A stretch of DNA of 5,457 bases from Gammaproteobacteria bacterium (GTDB taxonomy: Bacteria; Pseudomonadota; Gammaproteobacteria; GRL18), in NCBI GenBank assembly GCA_013139395.1, contig WTAX01000197.1, forward strand, positions 1-5,457, read 5' to 3'. Below are positions 1 through 5,457 of this stretch, piece by piece. A model generated the notes under the pieces. That model searched no databases, was not told the origin of the DNA, and was given only the letters and a program-made list of their open reading frames with translations. Both the position numbers and the translations under genes were made by a program. Each line of letters begins with the position of its first letter. Position 1 is the first letter of the stretch.

Positions 1-524
1 AAAATGTGGTTGCTGAAGGTACGGCGGCTGACGGTAATCCCAAGTTGTATCGAGTGAGTACGGGACATGCTGGTCTATTCTGTGAAGCCTGCCATGGTGC
101 AACACATGCTGAATGGCCTAATGCTATACCAGGGGCTAATGACAATGTCGCTTCATTGCAGATGCAGGGACATACCGGTACTGTAACAGAATGTCTTACC
201 TGTCATGAACCTACTGATGCCAGTCTGCCGTTAGGCAACAACGGTCCTCATGGTATGCATCCAATTGCTGACTACAATACAGCAGATACACGCTGGAACA
301 AGGATCATAGAAACTATCGTAATCAGGGTCCTGGTTGTCATTCTTGTCATGGTGATGATCTGAAGGGAACTGTATTGTCACGCGCAGCAACTGATCGCCT
401 GGTAAGGTGTAAAGATACCAAGGGTAGTCTGTCATGTGCTGATGATGGTTCAGGTGAGTTGTTTGCAACCATACCAAAAGGAGAACCTGTCGGTTGTGGT
501 ATGTGTCATCAACAGAAGCGCTAA
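1..524 (+). CDS. Multiheme c-type cytochrome, C-terminal part (5' end outside window)
   Basis: This is the C-terminal 173 residues of a periplasmic or surface electron-transfer protein. The frame is open through the left edge (first whole codon at 3-5), so the GTG at position 6 should not be taken as the real start. Four canonical CXXCH heme c sites are visible: CEACH (81-95), CLTCH (192-206), CHSCH (336-350) and CGMCH (495-509), the last only a few residues before the TAA stop. Several further histidines (GHAG, ATHAEWP, GHTG, GPHGMHPI, KDH) could be distal axial ligands for bis-His hemes. The spacing and the GPHGMHP segment recall large multiheme cytochromes of anaerobic or metal- and sulfur-metabolising bacteria, but I cannot name the subfamily. 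Two more cysteines (C135 and C144 counted from position 6) have no following His, so they are not a standard heme site and may form a disulfide. There are no frameshifts, and a strong terminator follows. Heme c binding is near certain; the substrate is unknown. Confidence 0.9.
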   Translation, partial: NVVAEGTAADGNPKLYRVSTGHAGLFCEACHGATHAEWPNAIPGANDNVASLQMQGHTGTVTECLTCHEPTDASLPLGNNGPHGMHPIADYNTADTRWNKDHRNYRNQGPGCHSCHGDDLKGTVLSRAATDRLVRCKDTKGSLSCADDGSGELFATIPKGEPVGCGMCHQQKR

Positions 525-538
525 TCTGATGAAAATAT

Positions 539-552
539 CACAGGAAACTGTG
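539..552 (+). other. Small GNRA-tetraloop hairpin in the 3' UTR of the cytochrome gene
   Basis: A perfect 5-bp inverted repeat, CACAG and CTGTG, encloses the loop GAAA, a GNRA-type tetraloop. It lies 14 bases after the cytochrome stop codon and 8 bases before the terminator stem. It could stabilise the mRNA 3' end, but a 5-bp stem can arise by chance and no function is shown. Confidence 0.3.
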
Positions 553-560
553 TGAAGTTG

Positions 561-594
561 AAGGGATATCATAATTTATGATATCCCTTTTTTT
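561..594 (+). terminator. Strong Rho-independent terminator of the cytochrome gene, between convergent genes
   Basis: Positions 561-574 and 576-589 are perfect reverse complements (14 bp). With a realistic loop, the stem is the 12 bp 561-572 with 578-589, around a 5-base loop at 573-577. A run of seven T (588-594) follows on the plus strand, so this is a textbook intrinsic terminator for the cytochrome transcript. Read on the minus strand, the hairpin follows the stop codon of the thioredoxin-like gene at once, but no T-run follows it there, so it may protect or partly terminate that mRNA rather than end it efficiently. The two genes share this 68-base gap. Confidence 0.88.
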
Positions 595-1108
595 ATTCAG
601 CAAGAAGTTTCTCAATAGTTTCAGATACTTCATCACTATCCCATTCCAAAGGACCTTGTGCAAAGTAACGGATATGGCCTTTTTTATCTAAAATAAAGCT
701 GGTGGGTAAAATTTTTACCTGCCATTGCTTAAATGTTTTGCTGTCTGGGTCAAGTAATATAGTAAAAGTCATATTGACACGTTTTGCCTGATATATTACT
801 TTCTTTTTTTGCTCAGCAACATTGATCGCGACAATTTCAAAGGGACGATCTGCCAGAGATTTTTCCAGACTCAGCATACTGGGTACTTCCCGCATACAGG
901 GTGGACACCAGCTTGCCCAGAAATTAACCAGTACGACTTTACCCTGATAGTCGGATAAACGATAAATTTGCTTATCAATCCCCTTAAGCTCAAATGCAGC
1001 AATATTTTTATCATTGTGAACTTTTTCCAGTGTTCCACCCGCTATTACTGGATTGGTTATACTTATAAAAATCAGTAATATAATGGTCTTTATTGCTTTG
1101 GCTGACAT
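593..1108 (-). CDS. Secreted TlpA/ResA-like thiol-disulfide oxidoreductase (thioredoxin fold)
   Basis: This is a periplasmic thioredoxin-fold protein that probably reduces disulfides in exported proteins. From the ATG at 1108 it is 171 residues. Residues 1-23 look like a Sec signal peptide: a lysine-bearing start, the hydrophobic stretch TIILLIFISI, and probable cleavage after PVIA. The mature part has the TlpA/AhpC-TSA layout: a strand and loop (FELKGIDKQIYRLSDYQGK), then VLVNFWASWCPPC with the redox cysteines C68 and C71 (codons within 896-907), and the cis-proline in ILPTSF (P135). It lacks the GVxGxPE signature of CcmG/DsbE, so a general TlpA/ResA role is the safer call. The frame stays open to an ATG at 1135 and a TTG at 1144. 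I chose 1108 because it gives a compact signal peptide and has a GGG seven bases upstream, whereas the ATG at 1135 shows no Shine-Dalgarno sequence. The gene converges on the multiheme cytochrome gene and diverges from dnaB. Its TAA stop abuts the terminator hairpin. The substrate is inferred, not shown. Confidence 0.88.
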   Translation of the reverse strand: MSAKAIKTIILLIFISITNPVIAGGTLEKVHNDKNIAAFELKGIDKQIYRLSDYQGKVVLVNFWASWCPPCMREVPSMLSLEKSLADRPFEIVAINVAEQKKKVIYQAKRVNMTFTILLDPDSKTFKQWQVKILPTSFILDKKGHIRYFAQGPLEWDSDEVSETIEKLLAE

Positions 1109-1150
1109 TTTTTTTCCCGGAGTCTGAATTGACATTTTTATCAATAAATC

Positions 1151-1178
1151 TTGTAAAATTGCCTGAGTAAACGATAAT
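1151..1178 (+). promoter_or_regulatory. Candidate sigma70 promoter for dnaB-alr-pepN
   Basis: TTGTAA (1151-1156; 4 of 6 match the -35 consensus) is followed after 16 bases by GATAAT (1173-1178; 5 of 6 match the -10 consensus). A start near 1185 would give dnaB a leader of about 60 bases. The -10 box overlaps the opposite-strand -10 of the thioredoxin-like gene. A second match nearer dnaB (TTGAAT at 1210 with TTATAG at 1232) would make the mRNA almost leaderless and is less likely. Confidence 0.35.
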
Positions 1179-1203
1179 AGTCGATTAGTATTTTTTCTGT
1201 CAT
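1174..1203 (-). promoter_or_regulatory. Candidate sigma70 promoter for the thioredoxin-like gene
   Basis: On the minus strand, ATGACA (1203-1198; 5 of 6 match TTGACA) is followed after 18 bases by TATTAT (1179-1174; 5 of 6 match TATAAT). Transcription would begin near 1167, leaving a leader of about 30-60 bases depending on the start codon. Found by eye in an AT-rich spacer, so a chance match is possible. Confidence 0.45.
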
Positions 1204-1245
1204 TTTAAATTGAATGACTTGTTTTTGATAGTTATAGAGTAAAGC

Positions 1246-2601
1246 ATGGATCAAGTAACCGACAGTCTCAAATTACCCCCTCATTCTATTGATGCTGAAC
1301 AATCCATTTTGGGTGGCTTGTTGATTAATAATGAGTCCTGGGACCATATTGCCAGTATTGTTAATGAAGAAGATTTTTATCGCCGTGATCATCGGCTGAT
1401 TTTTCAGACAATTCGCAAGCAGATAGAAGAAGGTAAGCCCTGTGACGTGGTGACAATTTCAGAGCGTCTGGAAAGTCACAATACCCTGGATGATGCCGGA
1501 GGCCTGGCTTATCTGGGCTCTCTGGTGAATAACACGCCCAGTGCCTCCAATATTCGTGCTTATTCTGATATTGTTCGTGAACGTTCGGTATTAAGAAAAT
1601 TGATTCAAATCGGTAATGAAATTGCTGATAGTGCCTTTAACACCGAGGGGCGCAATAGTGACGAAATTTTAGAAGCAGCAGAAAAAACAGTCTTTGAAAT
1701 CGCCGATAAAGGGGCGAATGCTGGTAATGATTTTAAAGGCATGACGGAATTATTGAAAAAAACCGTTGATCGAATTGATGAACTCTATCAAAACGGTGGT
1801 ACTTTTACGGGCATTCCCACCGGCTTTACTGATTTTGACAGTATGACCTCAGGTCTGCAGCCTGCGGATCTGGTTATTGTTGCTGGACGGCCGTCAATGG
1901 GAAAAACGACTTTTGCTATGAATCTGGCAGAAAATGCAGCCATTGAAGCGGGTGTTGGAGTGGCGGTTTTTAGTATGGAAATGCCGGCAGAATCATTGAC
2001 TCTGCGTATGTTGTCGTCACTGGGACGAATCAATCAGACTAAAGTTCGTTCCGGACAACTGGATGAAGACGACTGGCCTCGGTTAACTTCTGCTGTCTCT
2101 ATTCTTAATGAAGCCAAACTGTTTATTGATGATACTCCCGCATTATCACCCACAGAAATGCGTGCTCGTGTACGCCGCTTAAAACGTAAACATAATATTG
2201 GTTTGATTGTGGTGGATTATCTGCAGCTGATGCAGGTTAAAGGCAGCTCTGAAAATCGAGTCAATGAAATTTCAGAAATCTCACGAGGCTTAAAAGCCCT
2301 TGCCAAAGAAATGAATGTACCGGTTGTTGCCTTATCTCAGCTGAATCGTGGTCTGGAACAACGTCCTAATAAACGTCCGGTGATGTCAGATCTTCGTGAA
2401 TCAGGAGCGATTGAGCAGGATGCAGATTTGATCGTTTTTATTTATCGTGATGAAGTTTACAATGAAGACAGTCAGGATAAAGGCACGGCTGAAATTATTA
2501 TTGGTAAGCATAGAAATGGTCCGCTTGGTACTTCAAGACTGACCTTTCTGGGTCAATATACTCGCTTTGAAAACCATGCATCAATTGATTATGACGCTTA
2601 G
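1246..2601 (+). CDS. dnaB: Replicative DNA helicase DnaB
   Basis: This is the hexameric 5'-3' helicase that unwinds DNA at the replication fork, loads with a DnaC- or DciA-type loader and binds DnaG primase. The 451-residue protein is full length (E. coli about 470). The N-terminal domain opens with the typical PPHSIDAEQSILGGLL; a helical linker follows at about residues 150-185, then the RecA-like motor. Visible motor motifs are Walker A GRPSMGKT (214-221), Walker B LIVVDYLQL with D324, SQLNRGLEQRP (364-374), DLRESGAIEQDAD (382-394), and GKHRNG with K421 and R423, the positions of the lysine and arginine finger that act on the neighbouring subunit's ATP. There is no intein, although DnaB is a common intein host. 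The start has AGAG six bases upstream (1236-1239), a weak Shine-Dalgarno sequence. In many relatives rplI precedes dnaB; here a divergent thioredoxin-like gene does. alr follows after 18 bases. Confidence 0.98.
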   Translation: MDQVTDSLKLPPHSIDAEQSILGGLLINNESWDHIASIVNEEDFYRRDHRLIFQTIRKQIEEGKPCDVVTISERLESHNTLDDAGGLAYLGSLVNNTPSASNIRAYSDIVRERSVLRKLIQIGNEIADSAFNTEGRNSDEILEAAEKTVFEIADKGANAGNDFKGMTELLKKTVDRIDELYQNGGTFTGIPTGFTDFDSMTSGLQPADLVIVAGRPSMGKTTFAMNLAENAAIEAGVGVAVFSMEMPAESLTLRMLSSLGRINQTKVRSGQLDEDDWPRLTSAVSILNEAKLFIDDTPALSPTEMRARVRRLKRKHNIGLIVVDYLQLMQVKGSSENRVNEISEISRGLKALAKEMNVPVVALSQLNRGLEQRPNKRPVMSDLRESGAIEQDADLIVFIYRDEVYNEDSQDKGTAEIIIGKHRNGPLGTSRLTFLGQYTRFENHASIDYDA

Positions 2602-2613
2602 ATGAGTATCTAA
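2598..2613 (+). other. Short perfect inverted repeat across the dnaB stop / alr leader
   Basis: TTAGAT (2598-2603) and ATCTAA (2608-2613) form a perfect 6-bp stem around the loop GAGT. The stem contains the dnaB TAG stop (2599-2601), and the only Shine-Dalgarno-like bases before alr (GAG, 2604-2606) sit in the loop, 13 bases from the alr ATG. A ribosome finishing dnaB would melt it, which would suit translational coupling. A stem this short may be chance. Confidence 0.3.
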
Positions 2614-2619
2614 TTTAAA

Positions 2620-3789
2620 ATGGGATCTGTTACAGCCAGCATTAATTTACATGCATTGCAGCATAACCTCTTGCGCGTGAAGCAATCAGCACCCAATGGC
2701 AAAGTTATTAGTGTGATTAAAGCAAATGCCTACGGTCATGGTGTGTTGCCGGTGGCTAACGCACTTTCTGATAGTGACTGTTTTGCTGTGGCTCGTCTGG
2801 ATGAAGCTTGTTATCTTCGTGAACAGGGCATTAAGAAAAAAATTATTCTGCTGGAAGGCGTTTATTCTATTGAAGAATATCGTCAATGCTTTGAACTGCA
2901 ATTGATTCCGGCAGTTCAAAGTATTGAACAATTTCACTGCCTGCAGGAATTTTATGAACAAGACCTGCTGCTATTATCACAAAAAAATAATGATCTTATA
3001 TTTGAATACTGGTTGAAATTAGATACAGGTATGCATCGCCTTGGTTTGTCAGAAGATGAACTGACTTATTTATTAGCACATGAGATTGATTTTTTTAGTG
3101 ATGCGAAATCACCGTGCTTACTATCAGGTATTATGTCGCATTTTTCCTGTGCAGATGAAGTTGATAATCCCATCAATAATGCACAACGGATACAGTTTAA
3201 TCAACAGTGTCATCAGCTAACAGCAATACCAGCGATTAAGCACCATCCTGTGACAAAAAGCATGGCAAATTCTGCTGCAATTTTATCCATTCCCGAAGCA
3301 CATTTTGACTGGCTAAGGCCGGGGATCATGCTGTATGGGGTATCACCCTTTGAGTCAAAAAAACCAATGCGAACGGGTTTAGATGAACAGCTGATGCCGG
3401 TAATGACCTTGTCAGCACATTTAATTGCCATAAAAAAATTAAAAAAAGGCGACTGCATTGGTTACGGTGCAAGCTGGTGCTGCCCCCGGGATATGACTAT
3501 CGGTGTTATCGCCATAGGCTATGGTGACGGCTATCCCCGTCATGCACCATCAGGAACACCGGTATTAATACATGATACTGAAGTGCCTCTGGTGGGGCGA
3601 GTATCTATGGATATGATCACTATTGATCTAACGCCAGTGATAGAAAAATCCATCCCGCTTAAAATAGGGGATAAAGCGATATTATGGGGAGATGGTTTGC
3701 CGATTGAATATGTGTCACAAAAATCGGGTACTATTGCCTATGAATTATTATGTCAAATAACACAAAGAGTCAGCTTTAAATATGAATAA
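2620..3789 (+). CDS. alr: Alanine racemase (PLP-dependent)
   Basis: It interconverts L- and D-alanine in the cytosol, supplying D-Ala for peptidoglycan. The N-terminal TIM-barrel carries VIKANAYGHG, with K34 as the PLP Schiff-base lysine. LDTGMHRLG (134-142) holds the conserved arginine R140, and MSHF and NSAA (substrate and cofactor region) follow. The C-terminal beta domain carries GYGASW with Y282, the second catalytic base, then AIGYGDGYPRHAP and GRVSMDM. All key residues are present, so it should be active. At 389 residues it is about 30 longer than typical Alr/DadX (about 356-360); the extra length seems spread over several short insertions, the clearest near residues 108-128. The ATG at 2620 fits the usual start of the family (a few residues before the S/T-A-x-I-x-L motif), but no good ribosome site precedes it, which suggests coupling to dnaB translation. 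Its end overlaps pepN by 8 bases. The dnaB-alr order matches other Gammaproteobacteria. Confidence 0.97.
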   Translation: MGSVTASINLHALQHNLLRVKQSAPNGKVISVIKANAYGHGVLPVANALSDSDCFAVARLDEACYLREQGIKKKIILLEGVYSIEEYRQCFELQLIPAVQSIEQFHCLQEFYEQDLLLLSQKNNDLIFEYWLKLDTGMHRLGLSEDELTYLLAHEIDFFSDAKSPCLLSGIMSHFSCADEVDNPINNAQRIQFNQQCHQLTAIPAIKHHPVTKSMANSAAILSIPEAHFDWLRPGIMLYGVSPFESKKPMRTGLDEQLMPVMTLSAHLIAIKKLKKGDCIGYGASWCCPRDMTIGVIAIGYGDGYPRHAPSGTPVLIHDTEVPLVGRVSMDMITIDLTPVIEKSIPLKIGDKAILWGDGLPIEYVSQKSGTIAYELLCQITQRVSFKYE

Positions 3790-5457
3790 CCAGAAGACCA
3801 TTTACCTGAAAGATTATCAGCAGCCTGCCTATGTCATTAATCGAACTGAACTAAGTTTTGAGCTTGAAACTACTGTTTCTAATTCAAGTGATAAGCCAGA
3901 GGTAGTGACTATAGTAAAGAGTCGTCTGGAAATCCTGCGTAACGAAAAATCAGAAAGTCATGATGATGCCTTACGTCTCGCTGGACAAAATTTACAGTTA
4001 AAATCAGTCTTATTAAATGGTCAGCCTTTGGCAGGAGAGGATTATCAATGTACTGATGAACAACTTATTATTGCTAAAGTGCCATTTTCGTTTGTTCTGG
4101 AAATTGAAACCTGGATTAAGCCTGAAGAAAACAAAGCCCTTGAAGGTCTTTATCAGTCCAGTGGCAATTTTTGTACTCAATGTGAAGCAGAAGGTTTTCG
4201 ACGTATTACCTACTATCTGGATCAGCCGGATATTATGTCCAGCTTTACCACAGCCATTGTTGCCGATAAAGAAAAATATCCCGTGTTATTATCCAATGGT
4301 AACTTGATGGAACAGGGAGAATTACCGGAAGGCCGTCACTATGCTGTCTGGCATGATCCTTTTAAAAAGCCGTGTTATCTGTTTGCTCTTGTTGCCGGTG
4401 ATTTACTTAAAATTGAAGATTCTTATACCACTATCTCCGGTAAAAATGTCACATTACAATTATTTGTTGAAAAACAAAACGGTCAAAAATGTGACCATGC
4501 CATGAACTCGTTAAAGAATTCCATGATGTGGGATGAAGAAGTATTTGGTCTGGAATATGATCTGGATATCTACATGATTGTTGCTGTAGAAGACTTTAAT
4601 ATGGGCGCTATGGAAAATAAAGGCCTTAATGTCTTCAATGCTAAATATGTATTAGCTGATCCGCAAAGTGCGACTGACAATGATTATGAAGGCATTGAAG
4701 GTGTTATTGGTCATGAATATTTTCATAACTGGACGGGCAATCGAGTCACCTGCCGTGACTGGTTTCAACTGAGTCTTAAAGAAGGCTTAACTGTTTTTCG
4801 TGATCAGGAATTTACCTCGGATATGCAGTCCAGAGCAGTGAAGCGTATTAGTGACGTGAGGATTTTACGGGCGCATCAATTTGCTGAAGATGCCAGTCCA
4901 ATGGCACATCCTATTCGTCCAGCTCAATATATGGAAATTAATAACTTTTACACTGTGACCGTATATAACAAAGGTGCAGAAGTCATTCGCATGATCAATA
5001 CTGTATTAGGTGAAGAAAATTTTCGTAAAGGCATGGACTTGTATTTTGAGCGTCATGATGGTCAGGCGGTGACCACAGAAGATTTTGTTTCGGCCATGAG
5101 TGATGCCAGCGAAATTGATTTAAGCCAATTTTCCAGCTGGTATAATCAGGCCGGTACACCAAGAGTAAAAGTCAGTACATCCTATTTGCCTGATGAGAAA
5201 AAGTTTATTATTAATTTACAGCAATACTGTGATATTACACCTTATGAAACCTTAAACAGCCCGGATAAAAAAGTAAAAGATCCTTTTTATATTCCAATAA
5301 AAATGGGCCTTCTCTCTCAAACAGGTAAGCAAACGGGTAAGCAAAAGGGTGAACAAATACTAGAAGATATGATCGTACTGACAGAAGAGCAGCAGACAAT
5401 TGAGTATTCTGATATAGATGAAAAACCTGTTTTATCACTATTAAGGGATTTTTCTGC
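3782..5457 (+). CDS. pepN: Aminopeptidase N, M1 family zinc metallopeptidase (3' end outside window)
   Basis: This cytosolic enzyme removes N-terminal residues from peptides in the last steps of protein turnover. 558 residues are visible and the frame is open at the right edge; E. coli PepN has 870, so about a third is missing. Order: N-terminal beta domain with LEGLYQS and CTQCEAEGFRRITYYLDQPD, then the thermolysin-like domain with GAMEN (275-279, binds the substrate N-terminus), HEYFH (311-315, zinc ligands H311 and H315, general base E312), third zinc ligand E334, and Y395 in TVYNKGAEV, the transition-state tyrosine. A beta-sandwich domain begins near residue 490 and carries a short TGKQ-type repeat (514-525). 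The ATG at 3782 overlaps the alr stop (ATGAATAA, 8 bases), and MNNQKTIYLKDYQQPAY aligns with the family's start. No clear Shine-Dalgarno sequence is visible, so translation is probably coupled to alr. It is intact as far as seen; family identity is very secure. Confidence 0.97.
   Translation, partial: MNNQKTIYLKDYQQPAYVINRTELSFELETTVSNSSDKPEVVTIVKSRLEILRNEKSESHDDALRLAGQNLQLKSVLLNGQPLAGEDYQCTDEQLIIAKVPFSFVLEIETWIKPEENKALEGLYQSSGNFCTQCEAEGFRRITYYLDQPDIMSSFTTAIVADKEKYPVLLSNGNLMEQGELPEGRHYAVWHDPFKKPCYLFALVAGDLLKIEDSYTTISGKNVTLQLFVEKQNGQKCDHAMNSLKNSMMWDEEVFGLEYDLDIYMIVAVEDFNMGAMENKGLNVFNAKYVLADPQSATDNDYEGIEGVIGHEYFHNWTGNRVTCRDWFQLSLKEGLTVFRDQEFTSDMQSRAVKRISDVRILRAHQFAEDASPMAHPIRPAQYMEINNFYTVTVYNKGAEVIRMINTVLGEENFRKGMDLYFERHDGQAVTTEDFVSAMSDASEIDLSQFSSWYNQAGTPRVKVSTSYLPDEKKFIINLQQYCDITPYETLNSPDKKVKDPFYIPIKMGLLSQTGKQTGKQKGEQILEDMIVLTEEQQTIEYSDIDEKPVLSLLRDFS
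5322..5357 (+). repeat. Three 12-bp tandem repeats inside pepN
   Basis: Three adjacent 12-base units are CAGGTAAGCAAA (5322-5333), CGGGTAAGCAAA (5334-5345) and AGGGTGAACAAA (5346-5357). The second differs from the first at one position and the third from the second at three. The unit is a multiple of three, so the reading frame is kept and the protein reads TGKQ-TGKQ-KGEQ (residues 514-525). It probably arose by local duplication in a surface loop of the beta-sandwich domain. Confidence 0.8.

Noticed and set aside
211..477. Minus-strand open frame of 88 codons opposite the cytochrome gene
   Set aside because: It lies wholly opposite a coding region with clear heme motifs, and its protein has low-complexity composition and no recognisable domain.
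1788..2033. Minus-strand open frame of 81 codons inside dnaB
   Set aside because: It is a shadow of the conserved Walker A region of dnaB, with no domain of its own.
3432..3447. Two runs of seven A in alr as a possible programmed frameshift or slippage site
   Set aside because: The zero frame encodes a complete, conserved racemase across this point, and the region is generally A-rich; no stimulatory structure was evident.
2686..3458. Two minus-strand open frames (2686-2961 and 3213-3458) inside alr
   Set aside because: Both are antisense to conserved racemase coding sequence; the long frames follow from codon bias.
3478..3483. Adjacent cysteines C287-C288 in Alr next to the catalytic tyrosine as an unusual metal or redox site
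   Set aside because: A cysteine before PRD/PED at this point is, as far as I recall, common in related racemases, and no other ligands are apparent.
4017..4307. Plus-strand open frame of 96 codons
   Set aside because: It is out of frame within pepN, whose own frame carries strong family motifs on both sides of it.
5235..5438. Minus-strand open frame of 67 codons with a PFAY repeat
   Set aside because: The repeat is only the reverse reading of the 12-bp tandem repeat in pepN.
3817..5457. A novel gene system hidden downstream of alr
   Set aside because: The stretch is fully explained by a single open pepN frame that simply lacks its stop codon within the window.

Overview
The window looks like an ordinary chromosomal segment of a moderately AT-rich gammaproteobacterium. 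The taxonomic cue is the dnaB-alr gene pair, typical of that class, together with a PepN protein that closely resembles the enterobacterial family in every catalytic motif I can recall. A multiheme c-type cytochrome and a periplasmic thioredoxin-like protein suggest a free-living or symbiotic bacterium with an elaborate periplasmic electron-transfer system. I cannot assign a genus from the sequence alone.

Layout: (1) positions 1-524, plus strand, the C-terminal 173 residues of a multiheme cytochrome c with four CXXCH sites; its N-terminus lies upstream of the window. (2) 539-594, a small GNRA-type hairpin and then a strong intrinsic terminator. (3) 593 to about 1108 (or 1135), minus strand, a secreted TlpA/ResA-like thiol-disulfide oxidoreductase that converges on the cytochrome gene. 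(4) about 1109-1245, a divergent intergenic region with back-to-back promoter candidates whose -10 boxes overlap. (5) 1246-2601 dnaB, 2620-3789 alr and 3782-5457 pepN, all on the plus strand, with an 18-base gap and then an 8-base overlap, so probably one operon. pepN runs off the right edge with about 558 residues visible. It has no in-window stop and is easily overlooked.

How the genes fit together: dnaB (replicative helicase), alr (D-alanine for peptidoglycan) and pepN (cytosolic aminopeptidase) are housekeeping genes joined by co-transcription rather than by one pathway. The cytochrome and the thioredoxin-like protein both act outside the cytoplasmic membrane, where apocytochrome cysteines must be reduced for heme attachment, so a functional link is plausible but unproven.

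I see no mobile element, CRISPR array, tRNA, rRNA, riboswitch or defence system, and no convincing undescribed system. The points worth a second look are modest: the unclassified cytochrome and its extra cysteine pair, the alr-pepN overlap, a small in-frame tandem repeat in pepN, short insertions in Alr, and possible RNA hairpins at gene boundaries.
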